Positions 17,976 to 27,464 of a stretch of 47,759 nt of DNA are shown piece after piece. The stretch is from Candidatus Electrothrix aarhusensis (GTDB lineage: Bacteria; Desulfobacterota; Desulfobulbia; Desulfobulbales; Desulfobulbaceae). Below the pieces are notes generated by a model. The model searched no databases, was not told the origin of the DNA, and worked only from the letters and a program-made list of their open reading frames with translations. The stretch covers positions 1 to 47,759 of the forward strand of contig MTKO01000076.1 of NCBI GenBank assembly GCA_004028505.1. The letters are read 5' to 3'. The first letter of the stretch is position 1. Each line of letters begins with the position of its first letter. Both the position numbers and the translations under genes were made by a program.

Positions 17976-18503
17976 ATGTTCGAGTCAATAAAAAGAAAAC
18001 TGGATGATCAAAATAAGGATAATGATCCGAAGAATATGTCTTTGGATTTTAAACTTATGTTTGCCTATCACATAGCACTGATGATCTTATTCGGTTTAAG
18101 GCCAATATCAAATCCTCTTCATCAAGTTTATTTAGCCATAACTCTGATATTAGCTCTAATACTTGTATCGTTTTTCAATAAGTTAAAATCCAACTGGTCT
18201 TGGCCTGGTTTGTCTATTTCAAGCATTCCGTCAATTACATTTAACTTAGTATTTACTTACCTTTTTCTGGCTTTTGCTTCTTATGCAATGACTACTGGAG
18301 GCAACTTCGCTGATGTATCTTTAGTAAATTTGGAGTCTTTGCTAATTGAATCATGGGCGGTAATATTGCAGGCAGCATCTAATCCTGTATTCACACCTTG
18401 GTATCTGGCAGGTATTGGAATTGCCTTCATGAACTCAATGGTAAGTTTAAAACTAGCAACACTTAAAAAGTCAGAATTTGAGGCTCAATGTAGCAACAGC
18501 TAA
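17976..18503 (+). CDS. Cassette 1: unknown multi-pass membrane protein
   Basis: This is a 175-residue protein that I do not recognise. It has a charged, hydrophilic N-terminus (FESIKRKLDDQNKDNDPKN) and about four membrane-spanning segments, near residues 25-42, 48-66, 85-105 and 140-160. The start is ATG 17976 with CGGAG about 6 bases ahead. The stop codon TAA at 18501-18503 lies inside the opening box of attC 1. That tight fit is usual for integron cassettes. It is AT-rich compared with its flanks. The cassette spans 17954-18594. No function can be assigned. Confidence 0.65.
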   Translation: MFESIKRKLDDQNKDNDPKNMSLDFKLMFAYHIALMILFGLRPISNPLHQVYLAITLILALILVSFFNKLKSNWSWPGLSISSIPSITFNLVFTYLFLAFASYAMTTGGNFADVSLVNLESLLIESWAVILQAASNPVFTPWYLAGIGIAFMNSMVSLKLATLKKSEFEAQCSNS

Positions 18504-18600
18504 CAAGAAATTAAACAAGGACAAAAAACAGTTGGCTTTTTGTTCACTACGTTCACTTATTTTAGCCAACCATTTTTTGCCTGTTAATTAGGCGTTAGCA
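18498..18600 (+). repeat. attC site 1
   Basis: It opens with AGCTAAC (18498-18504) and closes with GTTAGCA (18594-18600). The arms are long imperfect inverted repeats: AATTAAACAAGG pairs with CCTGTTAATT, and CAAAAAACAGTTGGCT pairs with AGCCAACCATTTTTTG. The apical loop is about 30 bases, giving a 103-base site. The left box matches the start of cassette 1 (17953-17959) by exact reverse complement. Confidence 0.85.
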
Positions 18601-18616
18601 ATGAAATAATAATAGA

Positions 18617-18859
18617 ATGATTGACACAGAAGATATACTTAAAGCAATTTGGCATGTCTTAAAGATGTTTATATTTATGTTTCTTGTAAACATAGTGTTT
18701 TACTATCTAGGCTTCATCGTTTTGAAAATTGTTACACTGTGGAAATACCCTACTAAAGAAATGACTAAAAAAGATGAAAATATCGTGATATGCACTGGTG
18801 CAATAATGCCATTTTTTATTTTTGCCTGTTTCTTCATAGTAAATAACTACATTGCATGA
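18617..18859 (+). CDS. Cassette 2: small two-helix membrane protein
   Basis: This is an 80-residue protein with two strong membrane segments (about residues 11-37 and 57-77), joined by a Lys-rich cytoplasm-type loop (LWKYPTKEMTKKDEN). It resembles no family I recognise. It fills a 337-base cassette (18595-18931) between attC sites 1 and 2. No strong ribosome site is visible ahead of ATG 18617, so translation may be weak or start differently. The content is AT-rich, like cassettes 1 and 3. Confidence 0.5.
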   Translation: MIDTEDILKAIWHVLKMFIFMFLVNIVFYYLGFIVLKIVTLWKYPTKEMTKKDENIVICTGAIMPFFIFACFFIVNNYIA

Positions 18860-18876
18860 AGATAAATAAATAATTT

Positions 18877-18937
18877 TGCTAACAAAACATTCCAGCGGAC
18901 CCGCAAAAAGCGCGGGCCCCTGAATTTCACGTTATGC
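18877..18937 (+). repeat. attC site 2
   Basis: It opens with TGCTAAC (18877-18883) and closes with GTTATGC (18931-18937). The arms CCAGCGGACCCGC and GCGGGCCCCTG pair around a short loop, giving a 61-base site. The opening box is the exact reverse complement of GTTAGCA at 18594-18600, the start of cassette 2. Confidence 0.85.
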
Positions 18938-18948
18938 GAGAAGAAAAT

Positions 18949-19491
18949 ATGGAAGTAACCACAAATATAAATCGCCTTGATCTTATCAAGTTCAATATAG
19001 CGGTCTTGCCAAGAATGAGATCAACGTATATCACTATGTTGTCAATCGCCGCATTGATCTTTGCCTTTATCCTTTGGAAGCATGGTATTCCTAATTCCTT
19101 AAATAACTGGTTTGCTTTAATACTGGCTTGTATCGGCGGCGGAGTAATAGGAATGCTTGCCGGGGTAATAATTTCATTTATATTTATTCTGGCAACTTCT
19201 AATGAAAATAATGGCATTCTAGGCGAGCACAACTATAAAATAACAACTGAAGGATTGCATGAAAAAACAAAAGCAAATGAGGGTCTAAGGAAGTGGGATG
19301 GCATACAAGAAGTGAAAGTTATTGGCTCCTATCTATTGTTGAGGATATCTGGCTATCTATTTCATGTGATTCCTAAACGGAGTTTTTTGTCAGACGAATC
19401 ATTTAAAATGTTTGCCGAGGCATCATTGGCATATTGGCAAAAATCGCATAACAAGGCCAATTCAGCCGACGCAAAAAACCTGCGCGGCTGA
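18949..19491 (+). CDS. Cassette 3: YcxB-like membrane protein
   Basis: This is about 180 residues. Two membrane helices lie near residues 28-48 and 57-83. A soluble C-terminal domain follows, with the pattern YKITTEGLHEKT, then LRKWDGIQEVKVIGSYLLLRI and FHVIPKRSFLSDESF. This is the YcxB-like domain pattern (PH-like fold); its function is not established. ATG 18949 has AGAAGA ahead; an in-frame ATG at 18934 lies inside the attC box and has no ribosome site. The last ~15 residues (SHNKANSADAKNLRG) are encoded by attC site 3 itself, a known feature of cassette genes. Confidence 0.7.
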   Translation: MEVTTNINRLDLIKFNIAVLPRMRSTYITMLSIAALIFAFILWKHGIPNSLNNWFALILACIGGGVIGMLAGVIISFIFILATSNENNGILGEHNYKITTEGLHEKTKANEGLRKWDGIQEVKVIGSYLLLRISGYLFHVIPKRSFLSDESFKMFAEASLAYWQKSHNKANSADAKNLRG

Positions 19492-19506
19492 TTGGCGGCG
19501 TTATAT
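19446..19506 (+). repeat. attC site 3
   Basis: It opens with GCATAAC (19446-19452) and closes with GTTATAT (19500-19506). The arms AAGGCCAATTCAGCCGACGC and GCGCGGCTGATTGGCGGCG are classic attC arms with an extrahelical base. The site is 61 bases. The opening box is the exact reverse complement of GTTATGC at 18931-18937, the start of cassette 3. Confidence 0.9.
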
Positions 19507-19521
19507 TTCACGAAGGGTGCG

Positions 19522-20152
19522 ATGAGAATCTGTGCAGTTTCACCGCTTGATGATGCCACCAAAAATGAAATTCTGTCATTTGTCAGCGAATGCAAAGCTG
19601 ACCTTATTGTCTTGCCAGGTAATTGCCATAATCACCCAAGCTATAGGGAGGTTTCAAAGAAGTTAAATAGCGGCGTATTCGCGTTCATAGAAACAGGAAA
19701 CGGAAAACGCAAAACGCAAATCTGTCCCATGGCTTGTTTCAGATTCAAAGCATATTGAGATGCCACCACAAATATTCGCAACAAGTCCAACGGCGAATGA
19801 GCTAGATCAGCTTCAAAATGCTTGGCCTAAAAGAACACATAAGATAAAAAAACGTGAATGTTCATTTGCTATATGTGGAGAAGTTGATGCTTTTAAAAAA
19901 GACGGTTCCGTCAAAAATGGGCGAAGCCTTCCATTTGATATTCTAATCAACCCCACGCACACAACACGTGGAAGATGGAATCATTTAGGTGTAAAACTAG
20001 CGAAATTATCGCAGGGTACAGCTGTAGTTCATGTCGCAAATAATGACTACAATCACCATGACGTAACAACGCACCTGAGAATATATGTGGATGGTCAAAT
20101 TATGCGACGAAGTATCTATGCGAATGTTTCGTGGTCAGAATGTGAAATATAA
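19522..20152 (+). CDS. Cassette 4: nitrilase-superfamily-like protein (frame break at ~19727)
   Basis: Two frames (19522-19758 and 19760-20152) become one ~209-residue protein if one C is removed from the CCC at 19726-19728, reading ICPWLVSDSKHIEMPPQIF across the join. The joined protein resembles the carbon-nitrogen hydrolase fold. It starts MRICAVSPLDD, followed by ADLIVLPGN where nitrilases have the catalytic Glu (here Gly). It then has CSFAICGEVDAF at the place of the nucleophile segment, FDILINPTHT, and VVHVANNDYNHHD. The Glu replacement suggests altered or absent nitrilase chemistry. GAAGGG precedes the ATG, and the TAA overlaps the opening of attC 4. The homology is from pattern only. 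Confidence 0.5.
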
Positions 20153-20200
20153 CAAGGCAAATCCAGCCGACGCGCCAAAGGCGCGCGCGGTCGGACTATG
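20147..20200 (+). repeat. attC site 4, right half lost
   Basis: It opens with ATATAAC (20147-20153), the exact reverse complement of GTTATAT at 19500-19506, the start of cassette 4. The left arm AAGGCAAATCCAGCCGACGC and the hairpin tip (CGCGCCAAAGGCGCG) are intact. The right arm degrades after about 20190 and no closing GTT box follows; palindromic repeats begin at 20201. This is the end of the array. Confidence 0.7.
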
Positions 20201-20246
20201 CCCCGCGATAAATCACGGGGCTATTACCGAATGTCCCTCCGGGACA
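20201..20246. repeat. REP-like palindromic repeats
   Basis: Two hairpins stand in a row: CCCCGCGAT-AA-ATCACGGGG (20201-20220, one mismatch) and TGTCCC-TCC-GGGACA (20232-20246). The paired arrangement looks like an extragenic palindromic element of the kind mobilised by REP-associated transposases. It abuts the truncated attC. The remaining bases to about 20368 show no gene. Confidence 0.5.
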
Positions 20247-20368
20247 AGGAAGAAAGAGCGTCCCTTGGGCGTCAGCACATTTATTTCGTGGAAGATATAT
20301 CCGCTACAGGATACCGGGGGTGAGATGGCCGGCGGCACCCGAACCAGTGAAAGAAAGAAGAAAAAGAA

Positions 20369-20403
20369 GCCGGAGGAGAAGGCAACCTGACCGTTCCTCC
20401 GGC
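20369..20403 (-). terminator. Terminator of the SNF2 helicase gene
   Basis: GCCGGAGGA (20369-20377) pairs with TCCTCCGGC (20395-20403). On the minus strand the stem is followed by a T/C-rich run (complement of 20350-20368). It begins 6 bases after the helicase stop codon. Confidence 0.65.
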
Positions 20404-20408
20404 GGTAC

Positions 20409-23400
20409 TTAACTCGCTCGAATCAACTCAAGTAATTCATCCGCACTGACGCGGGCACCTGAGTCTGTACCTTCCAACAGAGAATTGGCTAGGTTCCGTT
20501 TTTCATGATGGAGCTTAACGATTTTTTCCTCAATAGTATCCGTCGTGACCAGACGATACACCGTTACCGGACGTGTTTGACCGATGCGATGGGCACGATC
20601 TGCCGCCTGATCTTCCACAGCTGGGTTCCACCAGGGGTCCATATGGATAACATAATCAGCCGCGGTAAGGTTGAGGCCAAGTCCGCCCGCCTTGAGGCTG
20701 ATCAGGAAAAGATCGCCGTCACCGGCTTGGAAGGCATCGACCCGTTTGATACGTTCCCTGGCCGGAGTGGTGCCGTCCAGGTATTTATAGGAGATTCCTT
20801 CTCTGTCAAGATGTTCACGGATCAGGGCAAGGTGACCAGTAAACTGACTGAAAACTAAGGCCTTATGATGTGATTCCAGCAACTCTTCCACCACTTCGGC
20901 AAAGACTCGAAGTTTGCTTGAGGCAATCTTGGTGTGTTCATCAATGAGTTTCGGATTACAGCAGGCCCGACGCAGGCGCATGATTTCAGCGAGAATTTGG
21001 AGATGACGCCCGCTCTTCTGGCCGTTGCTCTCAATATTCTCAATAGCCTGTTGACGAATCGCCTCGTAAAATTGCATTTCCGATTTCTTCATTTCCACCC
21101 GCAGGGTGATCTCCGTTCGAGGCGGCAGTTCGTCCAAAACCTCGGATTTAATACGGCGGAGCATAAAGGGGCGGATCAGTTTTTTCAGCTGGCGGCGGGC
21201 TGCGTGGTCCTGGTGTTTTTCAATGGGAATGCCGAAGCGGCTATTGAATTGTTTATAGGTACCGAGCAGGCCACGATTAATAAAGTTGAAGAGATTCCAC
21301 AGCTCACCGAGGTGGTTCTCAATGGGTGTACCAGTGGTGATAAGGCGAAACTTGGCATTCAGGCGCATGGCAGCCTTGGACCGCTTGGTTGCCGCATTTT
21401 TAATGGACTGGGCTTCATCCAAGACAACCGTTTGCCAGGAAATCGTTTCTAACAGTTCCACCTCCTGCTGAAGCAAGGTATAGCTGGTAACAAGAATGTC
21501 TCGTTTTCCTAGGCCTTGGACAATGGCCTCTCTGTCCCCGCCGCAGAGAGTAACCAGGGTCAGGGTCGGGGCGAAGCGGGCTGCTTCCTGTTCCCAGTTC
21601 AGGCAGACCGAAGTGGGGGCGATAACCAAGCTGGGGCCGGTTTCAGCGCGATCAAGAATAACAGCTAACGATTGCAGGGTCTTGCCAAGGCCCATATCGT
21701 CAGCAAGGCAACCCCCGACACCGAGATGGGCCAGGCGGGCCATCCAGACAAAACCCTCTGCCTGATAATCACGGAGTTCAGCCTGGAGTGTGGATGGTAT
21801 TTCAGGGACAAAATCCTGCACAAATTCTATGCGTTTCAGCTGCTCTCGCCACCCATCATCCGTTTTGGTATTGGCTTGGCGGGTCAGGTCGTCCAGAGCC
21901 AGTGCCGCCAGCGGATGCACTTGGATCTCATCATCTCCCGCATCTTTGGGGCCCTTGGTGTCTCCGAATTGAATCAGATCCTCAAGGCGATCGCGAAATT
22001 CCTGGGTCAGGGCGAGAAATTGTCCTTTCCCTAAGGGGATAAAACGGCTGTGTGATTCGCGAATTTTATCCAGTAATGATTTCAGATCAATAACTTCATC
22101 CTGATCCACCTTGACATGACCGGACAGGGAGAACCAGTTCTGTTGCGAGGTGCGAATATTGAGATTGAGCTGATTCACACCAGCCCGTCTGCGCACGGCA
22201 AGTTTTTCTCCTTCAGGCCATTCTAGCACGACTCGATCGCGAATTTCCTCCAGTTCCAGCAAGGCTTGGAGGCATTCTTCAGGATCCAGCATATGCCATT
22301 CCCGGTCATTTTCCTGCTCCAGATCAACGGCAAGGTCAAGAATGGGACAGCTCTCTTCCACCTCCCGCGCTTTTTCTTCCTCAAGCAGCAGGTTTCTGCG
22401 GGTCTGCATCCGTCGTTTGTCGACCTCAGCCATGAGGTTGGCCACACCGGCTCCCGGTTTCAGGTAGGGGCCACGCCGGGAAAAGGGTTGGACAAACATC
22501 TCCAGGCGGAACCCGCTCCCGTAGGGAATAATGTGCAGATGAATAGTGGAGTCAGACTCAACAACATGTACACCCTGTTCTGCTGACCCCACATTGATAG
22601 AGGAATGGACCGTCATAAAAGAGGCAATGTTTCCGATTGCATTGAGCACCTGGGCGCTGGCGGAAATGGGGATGCGCAACCCGTCACGACCGGTTATTTC
22701 GGCAACCCTCTTGTGCTCGTCATTGATCTCCATGACGCGAAAGCGGGTGGGGGTTTCCGGCCAAACCGTCACCTTGCCTTCACCGATATCCTGAAGAAAA
22801 TGGATAAAGAGATGCTCGTCCTGCTCTTCAACCATCAGCTCCGGTTCACCGGCCACGATCTCAACAGGAATTTTTCCTGACTTTTCAAGGAAAACGAGAG
22901 GGTGCCCGACCAAAGCAGGCAAAGCCTCATTCATGTCGAATTCACAGCCGCCGTTGCGGGCGTTGATATCTCCGACTTGGCGTATGGCCATGCAGATCTT
23001 CAGATCCTGCTCAGTCAGAAAATCAAAATCTTCAGGCTGCATGAGCCTGTTCAGACCGATTCCTCTGCCCTTGCTCCATTTTCCAACACCTTTTCTTTTC
23101 TGTTCCTTGGTTGAAAGCGTCAGGTTTTCGCCGTCAAATTCTACCAGCCAGACCAGTCGGCTGGTTTTTTCCGGTTTTCGAGAACGGCTGGTGACCGTGA
23201 TAAGATCTTGTAAGCTCTGCTTCCAGGAGGTTTTATCCGTTGAGATGATATGGACAATGGAGATGCAGTTGTTTCTCTCCCGCAATTTTTTTGCTGCTTC
23301 AGCCAGATTTTCTTGCTCGGAATCAAGGGCGCTCAGTAATTCCGCGCCTTCCATAGCCAGCCAGAAGAAATCATTTTTTTCTGCCTGTTGGTAGAGTGAT

Positions 23401-24625
23401 AAGATATCGTTCTGAAACTCTTCAGGTATCTCCACACCCATCCAGTAAAGGGACAGAACTGCCATCAAAGAACTCAAACAGCGTTCCTCTGTTTTGAGCT
23501 GATCTGTCAGCACCCGCATATCCGGCAGGGTGCCGTCAACACTCCTGACATAGGCATCTATAAAACGGAAGGGAACCTCCTCTGGGCATCCCTTACAACG
23601 CTCTAGGACTAGGGCAACAGCGCGACGGATAAGGAAACGATCTTGCTCTGTATTACGGATCAGAAGAGAGAGGATGCAGAATAATCCTGTGATATTGAAG
23701 AAAAAAGTACCCTCGCTCCCTGCGTACTTGTTGAGCTGATCAAGGTCATGTTCAAAAAGCTCCAATGCCTGCTCGACCTGTCCCTGTAAGAAGGCAAGGG
23801 TACCGGCGAAACCGGAGCCTGAAAGGCTTCGGTATAGGCAGTGGTCAGTGCCTCAAGTTTTTCGAGATTTCCCTGCAAAAGGTAATACCCCGCCAACATG
23901 CGTTGAAAGGGCACTCGTTCATCCTCGGACAAGGTTATGCCTTTGTCATCTTCAAGATAGGCAATGACAGCGGGGAAATGACAGGCCTTGTCCATGGAGT
24001 AATGGATGATGGTGTTGAGCAGAAAAAATTGCTGGGAGCCCGGCAATGCGCCAAACCAGGCAGCATCAAAGTTTCGGGCAACAATTCTGACTGCCGGAGG
24101 CTCGGGACCGGTGTGTTCCTGACCATGCTTTTCTAAAAAGGTGACGGCCTCATCGATTTTGTCAAAATCGTCTGAGTACATACCGATACGAAATTGACGC
24201 AAAGCCCGTTGACAGCGAGTGGCCCATTTGCCGTATAGGTAAGAGACCGGTGCTTTTTTTTCAATCAGGGCGGCAAGGTCGGTGAAACGTCCTTCAGCAA
24301 CCGCCTGTCGGGTCAACTGCTCAGCAAGATGGGGTGGGCATTGATTCAACTCATTAAGAAATTGTTGCTCACGAAGCTGGCTGATGGTCGATTCCAGCTC
24401 ATTACTGGTTAATCGATGAACCTCTGGTATGGGAATATCTGTTCCGGCGAGACAGTTGCCGAGAAAGGTTATTGATACCGGCTCGTAAATTATTGAGATG
24501 AACTGGAGGATAAATTGCTCAAATGGGGGCAGAGTATGGACAGGCGGCAGTTGGTCATTTATTTGATCTGGCACGAACATGTCTTTTTTAACAGGAAGGA
24601 GGTAACTTGTTGTCTTTGCGTTCAC
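20409..24625 (-). CDS. SNF2-family DNA helicase/ATPase (frame break at ~23818)
   Basis: This is a protein of about 1,405 residues once one base is restored. The C-terminal ~450 residues are a complete SNF2 motor. It has Walker A DDMGLGKT (about 980), DEAQ box VVLDEAQS, TTGTPIENHLGELWNLFNF, and the second RecA lobe with HKALVFSQFTGHL, SLKAGGLGLNLTAAD and ADRAHRIGQTRPV. The ~900 N-terminal residues are helical and unassigned. The N-terminal part to ~23820 lies in another frame. Adding one G in the minus-strand CAGG near 23818 gives AFQGSGFAGTLAFLQGQVEQALELF, joining both. The start is uncertain: GTG 24625 or ATG 24580, neither with a clear ribosome site. The role is presumably ATP-driven movement on DNA, by family. 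Confidence 0.85.
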
Positions 24626-24652
24626 TGGGAAAATCTTTTGAACGCTCCAAAA

Positions 24653-24686
24653 AACAACAGACGGAGCTTTCGCCCCGTCTGTTGTT
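24653..24686 (-). terminator. Terminator of ppiD
   Basis: AACAACAGACGG (24653-24664) and CCGTCTGTTGTT (24675-24686) form a perfect 12-base stem with a 10-base loop. On the minus strand it is followed by a T run (complement of 24649-24654). It lies 25 bases after the ppiD stop. Confidence 0.8.
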
Positions 24687-24710
24687 CACCGTTTTGGTTG
24701 GTCGAAGGGC

Positions 24711-26626
24711 TTATTTGAGTAGGGACTCGTTGGTGGCTATTGTGGACCGGGATTGGAGGGCAGCCACCCATGAGCTAACAAGCTCCTTACGTGCCGATGC
24801 GAGTAATTTTTCTCTTGCCTCATCTCGTTTGGCGACATCGGCCTTTGCTGTCCCGGCTCTTCGTTCTACGACCTCAAAGAGATAATATGAGGTGCCGATC
24901 TGTACAGGCGTTTGCGTCATTTTTTGCTTCCAAGGCGTTTTAAAGCTTTCCTGAATAAGTTGATTCGGCGGCAGGTCTTTTCCTTGAGCAGAGCGTTGGA
25001 AAAAATCTGTTACCTTTACTTCTGGCTGATTTTCTTGCTCTTTTGGGATAGCCTGTTGAAGACCTCCCTGTTCCTTGCTTGCCACTAAGAGCTTGTCAGC
25101 AGCCTTGGCCGCAAGTTCTTGGGATTTTTCTTTTCTATAGTCGGCAGTGACCTGATCCCGTACCGCATCAAGCTCAGGCAGTTCAGGCTTCTGGACGTCA
25201 TCAACAAAGAGAATCGCGTATCCATCGCCTATTTCTACAATAGAAGAAAGTTCTCCCTTCTTGAGACTGAAGGCGACATCAAGAAATTTGGGGTCATTGA
25301 TTATCCCGTCAGGCAGCTCTGTCCGTGCAAAATAATCAGAGGTATGAATCTCAGCAGCATTATCATCATCGCCTTCCTTGCTGTATTTCTCCAGGCTGCC
25401 GGACCGCATAATTCCTTCATAGGCTTTGGTGACTCTTTGGAAGGTGAGGGTCTTAGCTTTTTGTTTTTTCAGGGTGACTGCTAGGTTGTCTTTGACCTGT
25501 TCAAAGGTTCGGACAGTTGCGGGTCGGATTTCCTCAAGTTTAATGATATGATATCCGAACTGGGTCTCCACTACGTCGCTGATCTCCCCAGGCTGAAGAG
25601 AAAAGACCGCCTTGTCAAAGGGCGGTACCATCCGTCCGTTGGAGAAAAAACCCAGATCTCCGCCCCGCTCTTTTGTTGGCCCTTCGGAGTATTCTTGAGC
25701 CAATGCGCTGAAATCACTTCCCGCCTTACGGGCAAGTTGAAGCACCTCTTCAGCCTTTTTCTTTTGCTCCATCCGTATAGCTTCGCTGTCGCCTTCGGCT
25801 GTCTTCAAAAGTATATGCCGGGCGTGGCGCTGTTCCGGCTGCTGATAGCTGTCTTTTCTGCTCTCGTAAAGGTCCGTATTTCTTCTTCACCCGGTTGTGC
25901 CTGTTCCATATCCTCCTTCTGGTTGAAGGCCAGATATTTCAGGCGGATTTTCGGCTCGGAGCGGTAGTTTTCTTTATTTGTCGTGAACCAAGTAGCCAGC
26001 TCGTCGTCCTTTATCTCCACCTGATCTTCGAAATTAGCAGGTTTGAGCTGCACATAGGCAAGTTTTATCTCTTCTTCGCTATAGGCGAGCCAACGATCAA
26101 TTTCATTATCCGGAACCAAGGCAAAGCTGGCGAGATCATTGGTTACTCGATTTGCCCTAATGTCAGATTTCATACTGTCTTCAAAAGCAGTGGGGGTCAT
26201 TCGATTTCTTGCCAACAGGTCTTCATAGCGCTGTTGATTGAAGCGACCGTCTTCCTGGAACACTTCCATCTCTTTTATTTTTTCTTGCACCATAAGATCA
26301 CTGACCCTTACGCCGATTTCCTCGCCACCTTGACGCAGTAGCTCTGATCGAATCAGTTGGCTGAGCACTTGTTGTTGAATACCTAATTGTTCGAGCAGGG
26401 CAGGGGGGATTTTTCCCCCGAATTGTTGACGGAAATTGTCCGTAGTCCGATTATAGGCCTGCATGTAGTCCTGATACGAGATATCCACCTTGTTGACGGT
26501 GGCCACAGCTGTACGTCCATTATTTTTATTTCCACCGAAACCCCAAAAAATAAAAACAATGACAATGATGAGCACCAAAGCCTGAATTAGAGGCGATTGA
26601 GCTTGTTTGCGTAGGATATTCAGCAT
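24711..26626 (-). CDS. ppiD: Peptidyl-prolyl isomerase D-like periplasmic chaperone (frame break at ~25868)
   Basis: This is about 638 residues, the usual PpiD length. It starts MLNILRKQAQSPLIQALVLI with one inner-membrane anchor (about 15-33). A SurA_N-type chaperone region follows, then a parvulin isomerase domain (about 260-370; FSALAQEYSEGPTKERGGDL and FSLQPGEISDVVETQFGYHI) and a C-terminal region ending in a helix. The frame breaks near 25868. Adding one T to the minus-strand TTT gives IRTFYESRKDSYQQPEQRHA followed by RHILL, the conserved entry to the parvulin domain. In the family it helps newly exported proteins fold at the translocon. ATG 26626 has GGAGAG upstream. It is followed by its own terminator. 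Confidence 0.9.
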
Positions 26627-26903
26627 GATATGTTACTCTCCACAAATCGTTATTCAAAGAAATCGGATGATATTTATTCAACTCTGAGGCGATAAACATA
26701 GCAGGTTATCAAGGAAAAAGCCAATCATTGTGCAATTGGTTCCTGACAAGGGCCTGCTGAAAAAAATATTAATTAAAAAGAGCAAGACTTCTTGACAAAG
26801 GGAATATCCTATAGTAAGTGTTGCCATCATCTTTTAATAGAATATAAACAGTGAATAATTTTTTATTCATTTCATATTATTTTTTACCCAAGGGAGAAAA
26901 ACA

Positions 26904-27224
26904 ATGGCATCTATTGAGCACAATGGTACCAGCTACGAGGTTGATGAAGACGGCTTCCTGTTGAACGGTTCTGAGGAATGGGATGAGAACTGGGTCGATT
27001 ACGTAAAAAGTGTTGAGGGTATCAACGACATGACCGATGAGCATCAGAAGGTTATTGACGCTCTGCAGGAATACTACAAGAAAAATGGTATTGCTCCCAT
27101 GGTACGTATTCTCTCCAAGACCACAGGGTTCCCGCTCAAGAGAATCTACGAGCTGTTCCCGTCAGGACCTGGTAAAGGTGCCTGTAAGATGGCCGGTCTG
27201 CCCAAACCTACAGGTTGTGTATAA
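26904..27224 (+). CDS. dsrC: DsrC sulfur-carrier protein
   Basis: This is a 106-residue protein. The C-terminal arm reads GPGKGACKMAGLPKPTGCV, with both conserved cysteines 11 residues apart and the second next to last. That separates true DsrC from TusE and other relatives that lack one Cys. DsrC carries sulfur as a trisulfide between the dissimilatory sulfite reductase DsrAB and the membrane complex DsrMKJOP. AGGGAG stands 7 bases ahead of the ATG, and a strong terminator follows, so it is transcribed alone. No other dsr gene lies in the window, as is common for dsrC in sulfate reducers. It is the clearest metabolic marker here. A TTGACA at 26792 may be part of its promoter, but no well-spaced -10 box follows. 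Confidence 0.95.
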   Translation: MASIEHNGTSYEVDEDGFLLNGSEEWDENWVDYVKSVEGINDMTDEHQKVIDALQEYYKKNGIAPMVRILSKTTGFPLKRIYELFPSGPGKGACKMAGLPKPTGCV

Positions 27225-27266
27225 GCTGTAACACACTGTAGAGTTGGACTGACGTGTAGTACATGA

Positions 27267-27296
27267 GGGCCACCCGCTAAGGTGGCCCTTTTTTTT
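27267..27296 (+). terminator. Terminator of dsrC
   Basis: GGGCCACC (27267-27274) and GGTGGCCC (27281-27288) form a perfect stem with a 6-base loop, followed by eight T. This is a textbook Rho-independent terminator 42 bases after the dsrC stop. Confidence 0.95.
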
Positions 27297-27464
27297 GAGA
27301 GTTAAGCCCCTGCCTGCGATTTCCTTGTTACCCGCTAAGAAAATTCCCTCCCTAAAGCCCATACTCCTTGACTTGTCCCGCAAACCTTTCTAAGTATCTT
27401 TTTGGCAGTTTGCAACGAAGATAATCCTCAGAAAATTTTAGAAAGACAAGGTGGACAGATTCCT

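Noticed and set aside
20085-20390. 101-codon frame after cassette 4
   Set aside because: It runs through attC 4, palindromes and a terminator; the low-complexity Lys-rich tail is not protein-like.
26792-26815. Consensus promoter of dsrC (TTGACA ... TATAGT)
   Set aside because: The spacer is only 12 bases, too short for a normal sigma-70 promoter; a missing base or different pairing cannot be excluded.
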